A DNA stretch of 64,000 bases from contig VXCM01000050.1 of NCBI GenBank assembly GCA_014773175.1, positions 62,001-126,000 on the forward strand, read 5' to 3'. Positions within the stretch are counted from its first letter, which is position 1. The number at the start of each line of letters is the position of its first letter. A model generated the notes under the pieces. The model saw only the letters and a program-made list of their open reading frames with translations. It was not told where the DNA came from and did no database searches. The DNA is from Lucifuga dentata (Eukaryota; Chordata; Actinopteri; Ophidiiformes; Bythitidae). The translations under genes and the position numbers were made by a program. Positions 11,101-21,521 of this stretch are shown in pieces.

Positions 11101-13565
11101 GGCAAATGTTCAATTCAAGTCCAACAAAAGCCTACTATTTCAGGTACCCGAGGAAAAAGCGCAGCTTTGAATACTTAAAGGGATCAATGGACAAAAGATC
11201 TAATATAAAAAGAGAACACAATGATATACTCACATGGTGAAAAGAAAAATAAAAAAGTGGGAAAAGTGGTGAAAAGACAGAACTGCAAAGGCAAGCTAAA
11301 AGTCGTCAAAGACAATGGGAAAGACAAAGGCAGAGAAAAAGAATGAACAGAAAAGAAAGTAAAAGAAGAATACAATAAATAATCAGTGACAAAAAAAAGA
11401 TCTGCGAGGGGAATGACAAGGAGGGGAATCCCTCTCTCCCTCTCCCCCCCTCGGGANGGGGAATGACAAGGAGGGGAATCCCTCTCTCCCGAGGGGGGGA
11501 GAGGGAGAGAGGGAGAGAGATAGACAGAGAGAGAGAGAGAGAAAGACAAAGCCTGATGAACAGAAGTGAGGAGGGAGTGAAGGAGAAAATGAAGGACAGA
11601 ATAAAAATGAGCAGGAATTAGAAGGAATTAGAAGGAGAAAACACAGAAAACGTGAGAGAGAAAGAACAAGGGAGAAAATGAGAGAAGACGATGGACAGGC
11701 GGGCACTTACTGAGGGGCGACTCTCCTCCAGTATCTGTCAATGCCATTTTTGAAGTAGAGTACAGCCAGCCACCTGACGTTCACGTCCAGCATGTGGTTG
11801 TTGAAGATATTCTATGAAAGAGGCAAAATACAGGCTTAGCACTTTGCCTAAAAAAAAAGTAATAAAAGGCCATTTCAGAATACACTTAATACACTTTTGA
11901 GGTTATAAAAGCAATAAACAGGGAAGTTTGTCTTTGTAATGTGTATTCAAGCTGTACATGCTAATTTTGTTTAATTTCACACGAGGGTTAACATTTCTGA
12001 ACAGTATAATGTAGCTATATAATCCTAGAAAATCAGGCTGAGTTCTCTCTCACGGTCATCAGTTTTATTTCACAGTTTTTAGCTTTAATCCAGAGAAGTT
12101 ATAAAATGTCTCTGCAGTCTCATGTAGTTATAGGAAACTAGGCTGTGATTCTGCTATTCGTTGAGAATGGCTCCAGAGAGGCACAGTGGTTATCAAACTT
12201 ATCACAGACTAGAATCTTGGTCCATTCATTTCAAGGTTTAGGGGATGTGGGAACAAACATGATACATAAAAAGATCTGAATTATGCTGTTCTCTTGATAC
12301 ACCAAATCCTTGATTATCTCCCCTACAATGCAACTCCCTGATCCTGTGTTTCACTGCCTGCCTTTAGTCAGCGTGAGCTCTGTGGAAAACTGCCAGGTTG
12401 TATTTTCATAAGTGGCAGGTATTGTGTTAATTAAACATACCAAAACACAAAAGACTTGTCCCAAATTGTACCAATTAGGACAAAATAAAATTAAAGGGAA
12501 AAGGGTATTATTCACATTTCCATGGTGGTTTGTTATTACTTTCATTTAGAGGTCTATTTTGAAACCGTTGTGATGCTTCAATGGTCAAAAAAATTGGAGC
12601 AACACCCACAGATTGCAAAACAGAGATGCTGGCCAATAGCTCGCTGGCTAGCCTCATGCTTTGTATGTGTATGTGTGTTGATGTACACATGTTATGGAAG
12701 TAAAAGACTAATCAAACTTATCTATTTAATATAAACTAATTTAGTTATTGTACTATTATACACCATTTGCACCAACCCATACACCTCAACCATTGCCACC
12801 TTATAACTTTATTCACTTCTATTGTGTATATACTGTGTAAATATCTTTTTATATTCATATTTTCATAATTATTTTCTTGTACTTATTTACTATTATTTCT
12901 ATTTTATACTTACACTTATTACATTTGCACTACACTGTCTTGGAAGATGCTTCGCTGCCTCGGTGTTTTAGCACAATAACAATAAAGGTTCTTATATGTT
13001 GTAAAAATGACGCTTTCAGGGCAGTTTAGGACCTCTGGGTTTGCCTTACTGGATGCACTTCCATGGGCATAAACCTCAAGTTCTGCGTTTTGTTTTTTTT
13101 TTATTATACTCCAGTACACAAATCAGGGAAAATAACGTTCAATGACCAATCCACATTCAAATCAGGTCAGGCGTGAACCACTAACACCAGTTTAAGCCAT
13201 TGCACTGCATCATCTGACAGGGCATTAAAACTCATTATAAAAGTGCATGAGATGCTGACACATTTGAAATTTATTAGCTAGATTGAAATTTATTATTGAA
13301 ATTTATTAGCTTCAAACCCAATGCCTCTGTGTAAAACACACCACGTTCATTCAAGTTTCAATCCACCAAAGTTTCACTACTTGTAGCTCAGATGGATTTA
13401 TTGTAAAAGTGTGATATAATCCCTCACCAGGAGGACGGAGTAGAAGCCTGGCTGAGTCTCCCACTGTCGAAGCTGCTCCTCCGCAGGCTTCAGCACGGCC
13501 GTGTCCTGACTGGTAGCTTGAGTTAAGGCCTGCAGCACCACTGAACTGGCACTGTCCATATCCAT
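238..13565 (-). CDS. ipo11: Importin-11, N-terminal part (6 coding exons; gene continues past left edge)
   Basis: Importin-11 is a karyopherin-beta family receptor that carries cargo, including ubiquitin-conjugating enzymes, into the nucleus in a Ran-GTP dependent way. Coding exons in transcript order: 13428-13565 (from the ATG), 11711-11811, 7287-7359, 5840-6043, 639-771, 238-296. They total 708 nt, 236 codons, with matching phases and GT..AG sites. The translation follows vertebrate importin-11 almost residue for residue: the start [12 protein letters not shown], the importin-beta N-terminal block with AEEQLRQWE and FYSVLL (about residues 29-46), [48 protein letters not shown] and [10 protein letters not shown]. 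The human protein is roughly four times longer, so most HEAT repeats lie beyond position 1. Introns contain a Rex3-like LINE (8375-9600), a MITE (1334-1590), hairpins and microsatellites; I see no other gene in them. Identification is very secure; the exact exon edges are read by eye. Confidence 0.95.
1334..1590. mobile_element. MITE with about 36-bp terminal inverted repeats
   Basis: The left end begins TAAAGGACCATACC and continues through CATTTTGCATGTTTGAGCC; the right end at about 1552-1590 is the reverse complement with two or three differences. The element carries no coding sequence and ends in TTTA/TTAA-like target sequence. Its real length is about 189 bp, because 67 bp around the N at 1448 is duplicated by the assembly. 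A relative sits at 38845-38929. Confidence 0.65.
1381..1515. other. Assembly artefact: 67-bp direct duplication around N 1448
   Basis: Bases 1381-1447 and 1449-1515 are identical and separated by one N. The pattern recurs across the window and points to two contig ends that overlap but were joined with a gap. Confidence 0.9.
2093..2140. repeat. Short imperfect hairpin
   Basis: CTCTAAAGGGGACAATCCACT (2093-2113, 21 bases here) pairs with AGTGGACTGTCCCTTTAGAG (2121-2140) around the 7-base loop GAAAAAC. There is one bulged G and one G-U type mismatch. It looks like the fused ends of a small inverted-repeat element. Confidence 0.55.
2400..2476 (+). repeat. (GATG)n microsatellite, probably a minimal Rex3 3' tail
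   Basis: About 16 uninterrupted GATG units follow TGACCCAGACCTGGA. The end of the LINE at 8375-9600 reads TGACCCAGACCCGGA before its own GATG tail, 14 of 15 bases the same. The likely origin is an extremely 5'-truncated retrotransposed copy whose tail then expanded. Confidence 0.6.
3908..4193. repeat. Fold-back element with 66-bp arms, inflated by assembly duplications
   Basis: The left arm starts GCAATGTGTGGTTATCC and ends CATTTCAGTTGAT; its reverse complement follows after a spacer of about 22 bases (ACATCACAAAGGTAACAATA region). Each arm appears twice, separated by a single N (3975 and 4127), with 63 bp exactly repeated. Collapsing those gives a near-perfect hairpin of about 155 bp, typical of a small fold-back transposon derivative. 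No coding sequence is present. Confidence 0.7.
4975..5026. repeat. Perfect 22-bp-stem hairpin
   Basis: The 22 bases at 4975-4996 (beginning AACAAAAGCAGCCTG) are the exact reverse complement of 5005-5026, separated by an 8-base loop (CTGTTTAA). It lies in an ipo11 intron, is moderately GC-rich and is not part of a simple repeat. It could be a fold-back repeat remnant or an expressed hairpin; sequence alone does not decide. Confidence 0.6.
7371..7428. repeat. 58-bp intronic duplicate, copy 1 (next to ipo11 exon 4 acceptor)
   Basis: This 58-base purine-rich block begins 12 bases upstream (in transcript sense) of the ipo11 exon with ALSEEEK. It recurs at 10189-10246 with three mismatches. Confidence 0.75.
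8112..8161. repeat. (GA)n microsatellite in ipo11 intron
   Basis: GA run with one C interruption. Other dinucleotide runs of 18-40 bases occur at about 611-628, 4853-4882, 27157-27196, 30762-30791, 31217-31252, 32558-32590 and 57130-57160. Confidence 0.9.
8375..9600 (+). mobile_element. 5'-truncated, frame-broken Rex3/RTE-like LINE
   Basis: Translations show a reverse-transcriptase region: [41 protein letters not shown] and the catalytic block in the form [12 protein letters not shown] (FVDD where FADD is usual). Downstream come [27 protein letters not shown] and [13 protein letters not shown], the C-terminal part of the same ORF. The reading frame is broken by at least three shifts or stops (near 8913, 9166 and 9185-9330). 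The element ends in a short GATG-type tandem tail (9579-9600), known for fish Rex3 retrotransposons. It lies in an ipo11 intron in the opposite orientation to the gene. The family name rests on memory of the RT and tail, not on a search. Confidence 0.85.
10189..10275. repeat. 58-bp intronic duplicate, copy 2, plus a 16-bp tandem dimer
   Basis: Positions 10189-10246 match 7371-7428 at 55 of 58 bases in the same orientation, inside the same ipo11 intron. Immediately after, a 16-base unit (CTTCAGGTAGTAATTA) occurs twice in tandem with small changes (10244-10275). Confidence 0.75.
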
Positions 13566-13578
13566 AGCTGGATAGATC

Positions 13579-13589
13579 TGTGTGTGTGT

Positions 13590-13641
<52 letters not shown>
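13579..13641. repeat. Compound (TG)n(AG)n microsatellite at ipo11 first coding exon acceptor
   Basis: On the minus strand this reads (CT)n then (CA)n and runs directly into the acceptor of the first coding exon (13578-13579). It therefore supplies the polypyrimidine tract. Confidence 0.85.
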
Positions 13642-13648
<7 letters not shown>

Positions 13649-16600
13649 GAAGAAACAAATGAAAGGAGAATCTCCATGTTCTTGTTGAATAAAGTTCTGA
13701 TTAAGTTGAATCTTTCATGAAAACACTTTGAAAAATACATCAATTGAAGACTGAGGCAAACAACTTACATTTCAACAAACTGTAACGACAATGCCTTTTT
13801 TTGTTTAACTCCCTCCCGCAAACTACACTTTTATTATACATAAAACAACAATGACTCACTGTCAACTTGAGTGATGAAGAAACTAATCTAGCTGAATAAA
13901 GAAAAACACACCTGACTGATATAAACTCTGGAAATCATCCGTTGTTTGATGGCCTAGTCAGCATGTAAGCAATGCAGCTTCAGCAGCCTGAGGGTGTTTT
14001 TCCACTTTCAAGGTACTTGGTGTACAGTACGAGTCAGTCTCCTCGGTGTCTCACAAAAGCATGAGTGTAGACACAAGAAATTCATCAAAGTAATATTTTT
14101 TTTTAAACTGTTGCCTAACCAGACCTATTGTGGATTCATGAAACCTCTCTTGTGAGTTTATATTTTAACATTGCCAATAACAGGCTAACTGATGAGGAAA
14201 ACATTATAACTTATTTCTCCCAACAGCAAAACTCAAGACTTCATCTCTCTCAGCTTTGAGTGCATCCCTCAAGGTTTCAGAGGATGCTCCTGTTAGCCTG
14301 AGAGGAAAAAAAAACTTTAGAAAACTGTAAAGCAAAACATTATTTATGGTTATCAAATAATCATGTCAAGATACTCGAGACTTAAAAGACTTGCTAAATT
14401 ATGTTACATATGAAAAGATCCGATTTGCTTTAACCGGTATGCAGCAGAAATTTGAAAAAATGCTGATGCCTTTTCTTACTTGTATTAATGCACTTTCTTT
14501 TCACTCCTGAGAGCAAGTGAGCAAGTAAAAGCTTTATATATGTTATGAAATCTTCAATGTGCTACTCCCACCAATGTGCATTTATATATTTACAAAGAAA
14601 ACGGGGGAAAGAGAAAGAAAAAAAAAAGGAAACAAAAATAAGAGCGTTGAGCATTGTGTAGGATTGGCTCAAATATATGTATGTACTGTATGTATGATTG
14701 TATTTGAAGTTAGGTGTAGATACGGTTTTTATAATGTGTATGTGTGTGTGTTTGTGTGGTTATGTGTATTTTCATTTTCTGGGGGGGGGNGTCTGGGGTT
14801 GAGCGAGGTGGATTGGTTGGTTGATGGGTTTGAAGCTGTGCTATACACATACAGGCCTGTTTATTGATTGATTATTCACAGTGTGTTATACTTGGCGATA
14901 CAGTTTGCACCCATAGTTGATGCCCATATAAAAAAAAAAGATACTCGAGCCCCACTGCTCTATTTCAACAAATAGGCCAGATTCTATTCGTAAACAACGT
15001 ATTCTCCAGAGCAACTGTCTATCTGAAGAAACTGCACAAACCTTGTGTGCTGGAACTGAGATTCCATTAGTGAATTTAGAGGAGCGCAGAGGAAAAACAT
15101 ATGAGCAAGACTGCCATCTACAGGTCAAAGGCAACCATGCAGCACTGCGAGTGTGCTGTATGTGGTTTTGCAGTTTGTTTGCAACCATCACTTGCAGAGC
15201 AAGACACTTGCAGGCCTGCATTGGATGTCACAGTTTTCCTCATCAATGCCTCTGATGCTCAGCCACTCTCTGAGACATGTTCAGTCTTCAGTCAGTGATC
15301 AAAAATTAAAGCTGCCTAGACAAACTGAGTGCAGACATGAGCGGGTCATGATGTAAATATGTTTTATGACTCTGAGGATGAGAGTATTCTGAACAGATCA
15401 GGCATGACAGTAAGATCCTCACTTTCATATGTAAAATGAGACTCAATAACATTAAATTTCAGAAAGTACATGCATATGCATTTCACATGGTAGTGCTGCT
15501 CTGTGTTTCTATTTTGTGTTTATGTTTTATGTTGTAGTACGTTTGTTTCTTAGTCTAAATATAATTTTACCAACGTCAATGGCATGTCACTCGTTGATGA
15601 ACAATGTATTACCTTAAAACTTTAACAGAAAAGTAACATCAAATATAACATAAAAATAACAACACCAGAGGAAATAAATATGTGCTGATGCCACAGGGGC
15701 ACTCCTCAATCTCTTTTCAGAAACATTCTTTTGGTTTTGCCCCTCTAACACCTGTTTGCTCCTCATGCCCCCCACACACCCCTGACGCATCAGGTCACAT
15801 TTCCTTCCCTGCAACCAAACACTTGCTAACTCACTGCCAGACTATGAGTTTGGTCACTGCACAGAAAAATATCAATGCCGACATTTCTAAATGGAGTTAA
15901 TGATTTCAGCTGGGATGTACTGAATCATATTCTCTGGACTTTGCTGCCAATTTGAGTCCTTTAAGACTGAATATCTCCCAGTACTGAGCGCCAATCCCAT
16001 ATGTAGATTTTCCTACATAATACAATAGCACAGTGCATGCACAAGCCTTAGCAGACGTGTTAAAGTCAGTAAATCCAATCCATTTTCTCAGCTGAATAGT
16101 TTTACATAAATTTAAAAAAAAAATCTATCAAAGTTTATTACCATTAATGGTTTCCTGAACTGATTTGTGTAGTGTCCTTTCATGTTGTATATACTGTCCA
16201 AGGAGTCTACAACTACCAAATTTTAGGAGGAATATGGACGGTCTCTCAAGCATTAACAAAATTCAGAAGTGATGTTTTCAACCAGCAGCAACATTTTACA
16301 GATAAGACTCACTGTAGAATATCACCAAACTACAAGTACAAATTGTTTTCATCCGAAAGCAACTCTGCTGTCAATTTAAAAGAAGCATAGTACAAACATG
16401 TTTTGTATGCTGAAACTGCATAACAATATAGACTGATGTTGGTGCTACAGGATATATTTGGTATGCTTAAATGGCAATATGCACTGATGATGGTGCAACG
16501 CTACTGCTCATTTCTTTAAAGAATCGCTGATGTAGCCACCTTTATCAACTGTGGCAATTCAATGTGTCAGTTACAACGATGAAGACAGCTAGCCAAATCC

Positions 16601-18053
16601 TTATAAATATTAAGGATTATGCTTCCCTTGTCAAGCAGCTACTTCATGCACAAAGGCACACAACCATGGAAAAAATACAGTTATACATGCAGATTGTGGT
16701 GTAACTCTCTGCCATGAAGCAACCTGGATATGAACAACACATGCAGACTGAGGATTAAAGGGGAGGGGATACAGCAGGTTTAGCAAATATATGAGCCAGG
16801 TGGTCAATTTATCATCAATATCACCACATAATTAACAATGTGTTGTGTGTGAGTGAAATTTCTCAAAGATCACCACTATCTCATTTGCAGGGAAGGAAAA
16901 GATGAAAGGAAGAAGAAGCAGAGGTATGATGTTTTGTAGTATTATTTGGGCTGAGGAAATAACTGGTGAAAGTAATGGGAGATACGATGATGATATAACA
17001 GTCAACTATGAAAAAAAATGAGTTATGTTGACCAAATATTGACATGTGAGATGTTAGAGACTACAGACAGACCTACTGGCCAGTAGTTTTTGCTGTAACT
17101 GCTTTCAAAATATGTGACCTCAAAATCCTAGCTTACATAACAGGTTAACAATTGGAGGGTCGTGCTTGTTGACTGTTATGTGTCATTTAATCACAGGAAC
17201 TTTAGATCTAGCTAAAGCTTACAACTTGCAGCTAAAGACGCAAACTGTGATTGACAGGCTTGACAATTAGCTGTTGCTAACAAATCCAAATTACTGCTGT
17301 AAAGTAGCTTAAACATCAAGAGTACATTATCTGTTGCTGTATTATTCATCGTCAGATAGCGAAAATAATCGTGTATTGTTTTATGACCCCCATGGCCAGC
17401 AGTTAGCTGTCAAACGCTGACAAGTTACGTAGCAGTAACCTTAATTTGACGGCTAATTATCAACGCTAGATGCTGGTAACGATAGCTCTACCATCAATGA
17501 CGCTATCTACAATAGGCTTCAGGCTGATATTACCTTTGTGGACTATACAGTTATGCGGCCAGTGACTTGTTTCACATGATAAAACGATAATATGATAGAA
17601 TATCGTGACACAATCACATTTGTTAAGAAACGTGTCGACGAAGGGGGTGAGTTCGATGCAAGTCCAGAGAGAACCAAAACAAGCTCGGTTGTAGGGGGTC
17701 AGACAGGAGCAACAACTGCAACATTGCCTTTATAATTATTCTAATAAACACTGAGTATTACTGACTCATAGATTTGTGGAATGACTCCCGACTGGTTTTA
17801 GTGGTACCCTCTCTGTCATGTAGTGAACAAGTTAAAGAAAATACATCCGCCCATCCACTCACGAAATGGGTGATTCGACATTATAAATCGAGCATACCTT
17901 AAGCACCCAGGCTAACTTCGGGCTAGCTAGCAAGCTAATCTTATTCCATGCAAATCGCAGGGCCGTCAATCTGAGCGGCGTTAAATAAGGCGTTAAATAA
18001 TAACTGTTTAAACAAGCAAATGCTACAGAAGAGAAATATAAAACCGGACTCAC

Positions 18054-18240
18054 CTAAAGGACTAAGAGTAGAAAAATAGACACTATGCTTGAAACAGTGG
18101 GTGCAAAGTTCCAATGGTAATGTAAGGGCTGATGAAAACACACGCTGTAGGAATGGCGCGAGCCGCACAGCAGGCGCGTGTTGATGACGTGGCAAGTCAC
18201 TGTACAATCATGTGCATGCCAATGAGCCAGACTGACTGCA
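18054..18240 (-). promoter_or_regulatory. ipo11: Probable ipo11 non-coding first exon and promoter region
   Basis: The first coding exon of ipo11 has an acceptor at 13578-13579, 12 bases before the ATG, so an upstream untranslated exon is needed. On the minus strand a good donor (GTGAGT) sits at 18048-18053, making 18054 the likely last base of that exon. The sequence upstream holds several CpG dinucleotides (GGCGCGAGCC, CAGGCGCGTG, GATGACGTGG), including a CRE-like TGACGT, as expected of a TATA-less housekeeping promoter. The transcription start cannot be read from sequence, so the right boundary is a guess. Confidence 0.45.
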
Positions 18241-18598
18241 TACACAGTGTACAGAGCATTTACGGTACAAGCAAATGGTTAGATACATATTGGTGTATCA
18301 TACCATAGCTGTAACCTTTATTATACTATAGTTATTTTATTTGTTGATCTTTATGTTATGTTACATGACATTATTTTTGGATCCTCTTGTTGGATCATAG
18401 TTCCATTATTGTTTTGTGTTATTTTCCAGTACTGTCACAGCTTTTTGTTTCTTTGTAATGATCTGTTTCCCTGCCTATGGCTGTTACTGCATGCCTGGCT
18501 GTTCAAAGAGAGGGATCTATATTTGAATTGTTTTAAGATTTTTGACCATCTTCCAAAAGCATGAGCTGTGTTGCTGTGGAGGCCCAGTGAAGATGTTT

Positions 18599-18645
18599 TA
18601 TTTTTTTTTTTTTATTGGGCTATACAAATAAATTTGACTTGACCT
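18599..18645 (-). repeat. Fragment of the CAAGTCAAGTTTATTTG-type repeat with T-rich end
   Basis: Read on the minus strand this is GTCAAGTCAAATTTATTTG followed by TATAGCCCAATAAA and a poly-A-like run, matching the start of the copy at 40107-40245. Confidence 0.55.
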
Positions 18646-19019
18646 AAAGTGTTCAACTCTTTCATGGCCATATTGTCTCCTCTGCACCACAGGTCAATTT
18701 AACAGCTATTCTGCTGCCACCCAGCAGCACTGATCTTTAAAAGGTGATTTCCATTTCACTTAGTAGGGTCTATAAAGAGATAAAGAGGCCGCACCACAGA
18801 ATAAGAATAAATAAAAGCTTATTAGTCTACATTCCTATTTTGCATAATTATCACAACATAATTGTTATTTATTCATTTTTATTCATTTAGTATTACTTTT
18901 AGTTTCATTACATATTTCTGCATTCATTTTATGTACTGTTTTATTCAACCTTAAGCTTCTTAAATTGCAGTTTGGATCAAATGTGCTGTATAACATTTAA
19001 GCTTATAAAGAAGAAAATA

Positions 19020-20289
19020 TGCACTGATCAGAACAAATCAAAACATTAAAACCACTGACAGGTGAAGTTAATAACATGGATCATTTCGTTGTAATGGCAC
19101 CTGCAGGGGTGGGATATATTAGGCAGCAAGCCAACAGTCATTTCTTGAAGTTGATGTGTTGGAAGCAGGAAACATGGGCAAGTGTAAGGATCTGAGCGAC
19201 TTTGACAAGGGCCAACTTGTGATGGCTAGACGACTGGGTCAGAGCATCTCCAAAACAGCAGGTCTTGTGGGGTGTTCCTGGTATACAGTGGTCAGTACCT
19301 ACTAAAAGTGGTCCAAGGAAGGACAACTGGTGAACCAGCGACAGGGTCATGGGTGCCCAAGGCTCATTGATGCTTGTGGGGAGTAAAGGCTAGCCCATCT
19401 GGTCCAGTCCTGTAGCACCAATAGCTAAAAAAAAAATTAATGCTGGCTATGATAGACAGATGTCAGAACACACAGAACATGGCAGCTTGCTGCATATGGG
19501 TCTGCATAGCTGCAGACTGGTGCCATGAGTGTGCCATGCTGACCCCTGTCCACCACCGAAAGCGCCTACAATGGGTACGTGAGCATCAGAACTGGACCAT
19601 GGAGCAATGGAAGAAGGTGGCCTGGTCTGACGAATCATGTTTTCTTTGACATCATGTGGACGGCCAGGTGCATGTGCATTTATCTGGGGAAGAGATGGCA
19701 CCAGGATGCACTATGGGAAGAAAGCAAGCCAGCGGAGGCATTGTGATGATCTGGGAAATGTTCTGCTGGAAAATCTTGGATCCTGGCATTCATGTGAATG
19801 TTACTTTGACACGTACCACATTGTTGCAGACCAAGTACATGGCGATGGTATTCCCTGATGGCAGCAGCCTCTTTCAGCAGGATAATGCGCCCTGCTACAC
19901 TCAAAAATTGTTCAGGAATGGTTTGAGGAACATGACAAAGAGCTCAAGGTGTTGACTTGGCCTCCAAATTCCCCAGATTNCAGGAATGGTTTGAGGAACA
20001 TGACAAAGAGCTCAAGGTGTTGACTTGGCCTCCAAATTCCCCAGATTTCAATCCAATTGAGCATCTGTGGGATGTGCTAGAAAAACAAGTCCGATCCATG
20101 GAGGCCCCACCTTGCAGCTAACAGGACTTAAATGATCTGCTGCTGATATCTTGGTGCCAGATACTACAGGACACCTTCAGAGGTCTTGTGGAGTCCATGC
20201 CTCGGCAGGTCAGAGCTGCTTTGGTGGCACAAGGAGTACCTACCTACACAATACTAGACAGGTGGTTTTAATGTTGTGGCTGATTGGTG
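19020..20289 (+). mobile_element. Degenerate Tc1-like DNA transposon (intergenic)
   Basis: Terminal inverted repeats share AACATTAAAACCAC: left at about 19020-19065, right at about 20255-20289, each bordered by TA (19018-19019 and 20290-20291), the usual Tc1 target. Inside is a plus-strand transposase relic. It starts at ATG 19174 ([16 protein letters not shown], a helix-turn-helix start) and includes WSDESCF around the first catalytic Asp (19625-19650) and LFQQDNAPCY around the second (19870-19905). In-frame stops and shifts occur from about 19299 on, so it is dead. The span is inflated by an exact 67-bp duplication around the N at 19980. Confidence 0.85.
19913..20046. other. Assembly artefact: 67-bp direct duplication around N 19980
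   Basis: 19913-19979 is repeated exactly after the N, within the Tc1-like element. Confidence 0.9.
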
Positions 20290-20546
20290 TATGTCTGCCT
20301 GCCACTAGAATTATTCTGTTTATAAAATAAATTTTAACCCTCTGTGGTGCTTAAAAATTTTTAACCAATCTCTCTCTTCGCTAGAGGAAACATAATCTCT
20401 CACATTGCTTTTAGATGTGATTGCAAACAGGCTCCTGAAAGAGTTCTCAACTCAACTGTTGGTCCTCAAACTCTGTCACTCAGTATGCAGTGTCTCTTTT
20501 ACCTGAAGCCGGAAGCATACTGTAGGCACAAAATAAATAAATAAAT

Positions 20547-20603
20547 TAACTTACTTTATTTGTATTGCACCTATCAGGCAAAAGGCATGCCAAAGTGCAT
20601 AAC
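20547..20603 (+). repeat. Probable short interspersed repeat end (TTTATTTGTATTGCACCT)
   Basis: The stretch from AACTTACTTTATTTG through GCACCTATCAGGCAAAA to CCAAAGTGCATAA resembles the end of a widespread fish repeat that usually reads TTTGTATAGCACCTTTC and CAAAGTGCTTTAC. Low certainty. Confidence 0.35.
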
Positions 20604-21133
20604 CTATTGACTTTTTCTAAATATCTGTTCATGTAGTCAGAGGTCCTCAGCTTTAGAATGACATGCCAGTGGATGTTAGGTTTGCTAATACTGCCTTTTC
20701 TTTTAAATCCCTTCTTAACACTTATTTTTAAGCAACAGCATAACGTGTCTTTTTGTGATTCATTCTTTTTCTGCTTTTAATTTTCAAAAAAGTTAAGTAA
20801 ATATTGTTTTACCTTTTACACTATTTAAATGCTCTACATTTTAACATTGTGTTCACTGACATTTGTTGCTTCTGCCTCTTGGCCAGTAGCTTTAATTATT
20901 GCCTGCTTTTTATGGAGGTGGACAGCAGACTTTTAACTGGCATCATACAGTTGTGAAGAACTTTATAACCTTGTTTTAAAAAGTACTATATAAATTGTTT
21001 TTATTTTTGAAATAAAGTCTCACCTTTGATTTCCTTAACGTTTACATATCAAACAAACTCTTTGCATGTTACGTAGCACATTAGCAGCCTAACTAAAAAA
21101 GTATGTGCCATTTGTTTGTTTGCATGCAAGTCA

Positions 21134-21137
21134 GAGA

Positions 21138-21174
<37 letters not shown>

Positions 21175-21190
21175 TGTGAGAGAGAGAGAG
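21134..21190. repeat. (TG)n(GA)n microsatellite upstream of hsd17b3
   Basis: A TG run followed by GAGAGA, about 140-190 bp upstream of the hsd17b3 start codon, inside the likely promoter or 5' UTR. Confidence 0.9.
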
Positions 21191-21325
21191 AAATGGGAAA
21201 TGGGTGTGTCCTCTGACAGGGTTATTCCCTTATTCTGTCATTCTCTACTTTTAGAGGATCACTGGACAAACATTCAAAGCAGAGACATAGAGATTTAAAG
21301 CCAGAATTTGTTGTTCCAGACAGTC

Positions 21326-21484
21326 ATGGATTTAATGGAACTGTTTTTCATTTTTCTAGGCTCTGCAGTTGTTGTCTACTATGGAGTGAAACTACTGCTT
21401 TTCAGTAGGATGCTTTGCCCAAAAGTGTGGTTTCCACTGCCCAAATCCTTCTTCACCTCTATGGGAGAGTGGGCAGGTGAGTCT

Positions 21485-21521
<37 letters not shown>

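Larger units (their letters stand above)
18241..21325. other. Intergenic region between ipo11 and hsd17b3
   Basis: Apart from the Tc1-like element (19020-20289), two repeat fragments and the TG microsatellite, the sequence is AT-rich with no coding exon I can support. hsd17b3 regulatory sequence must lie at its right end; a TTTAAA about 30 bp before the ATG is a weak TATA-like candidate. Confidence 0.6.

Noticed and set aside
16404..16502. Imperfect roughly 50-bp tandem dimer (GTATGCT...GATGATGGTGC)
   Set aside because: Too diverged and short to assign any role; reads as ordinary intronic duplication.
21308..21325. In-frame TTG upstream start for hsd17b3 (adds six residues)
   Set aside because: The ATG at 21326 gives the expected N-terminus and length (311 versus 310 in human); non-ATG initiation is not needed.
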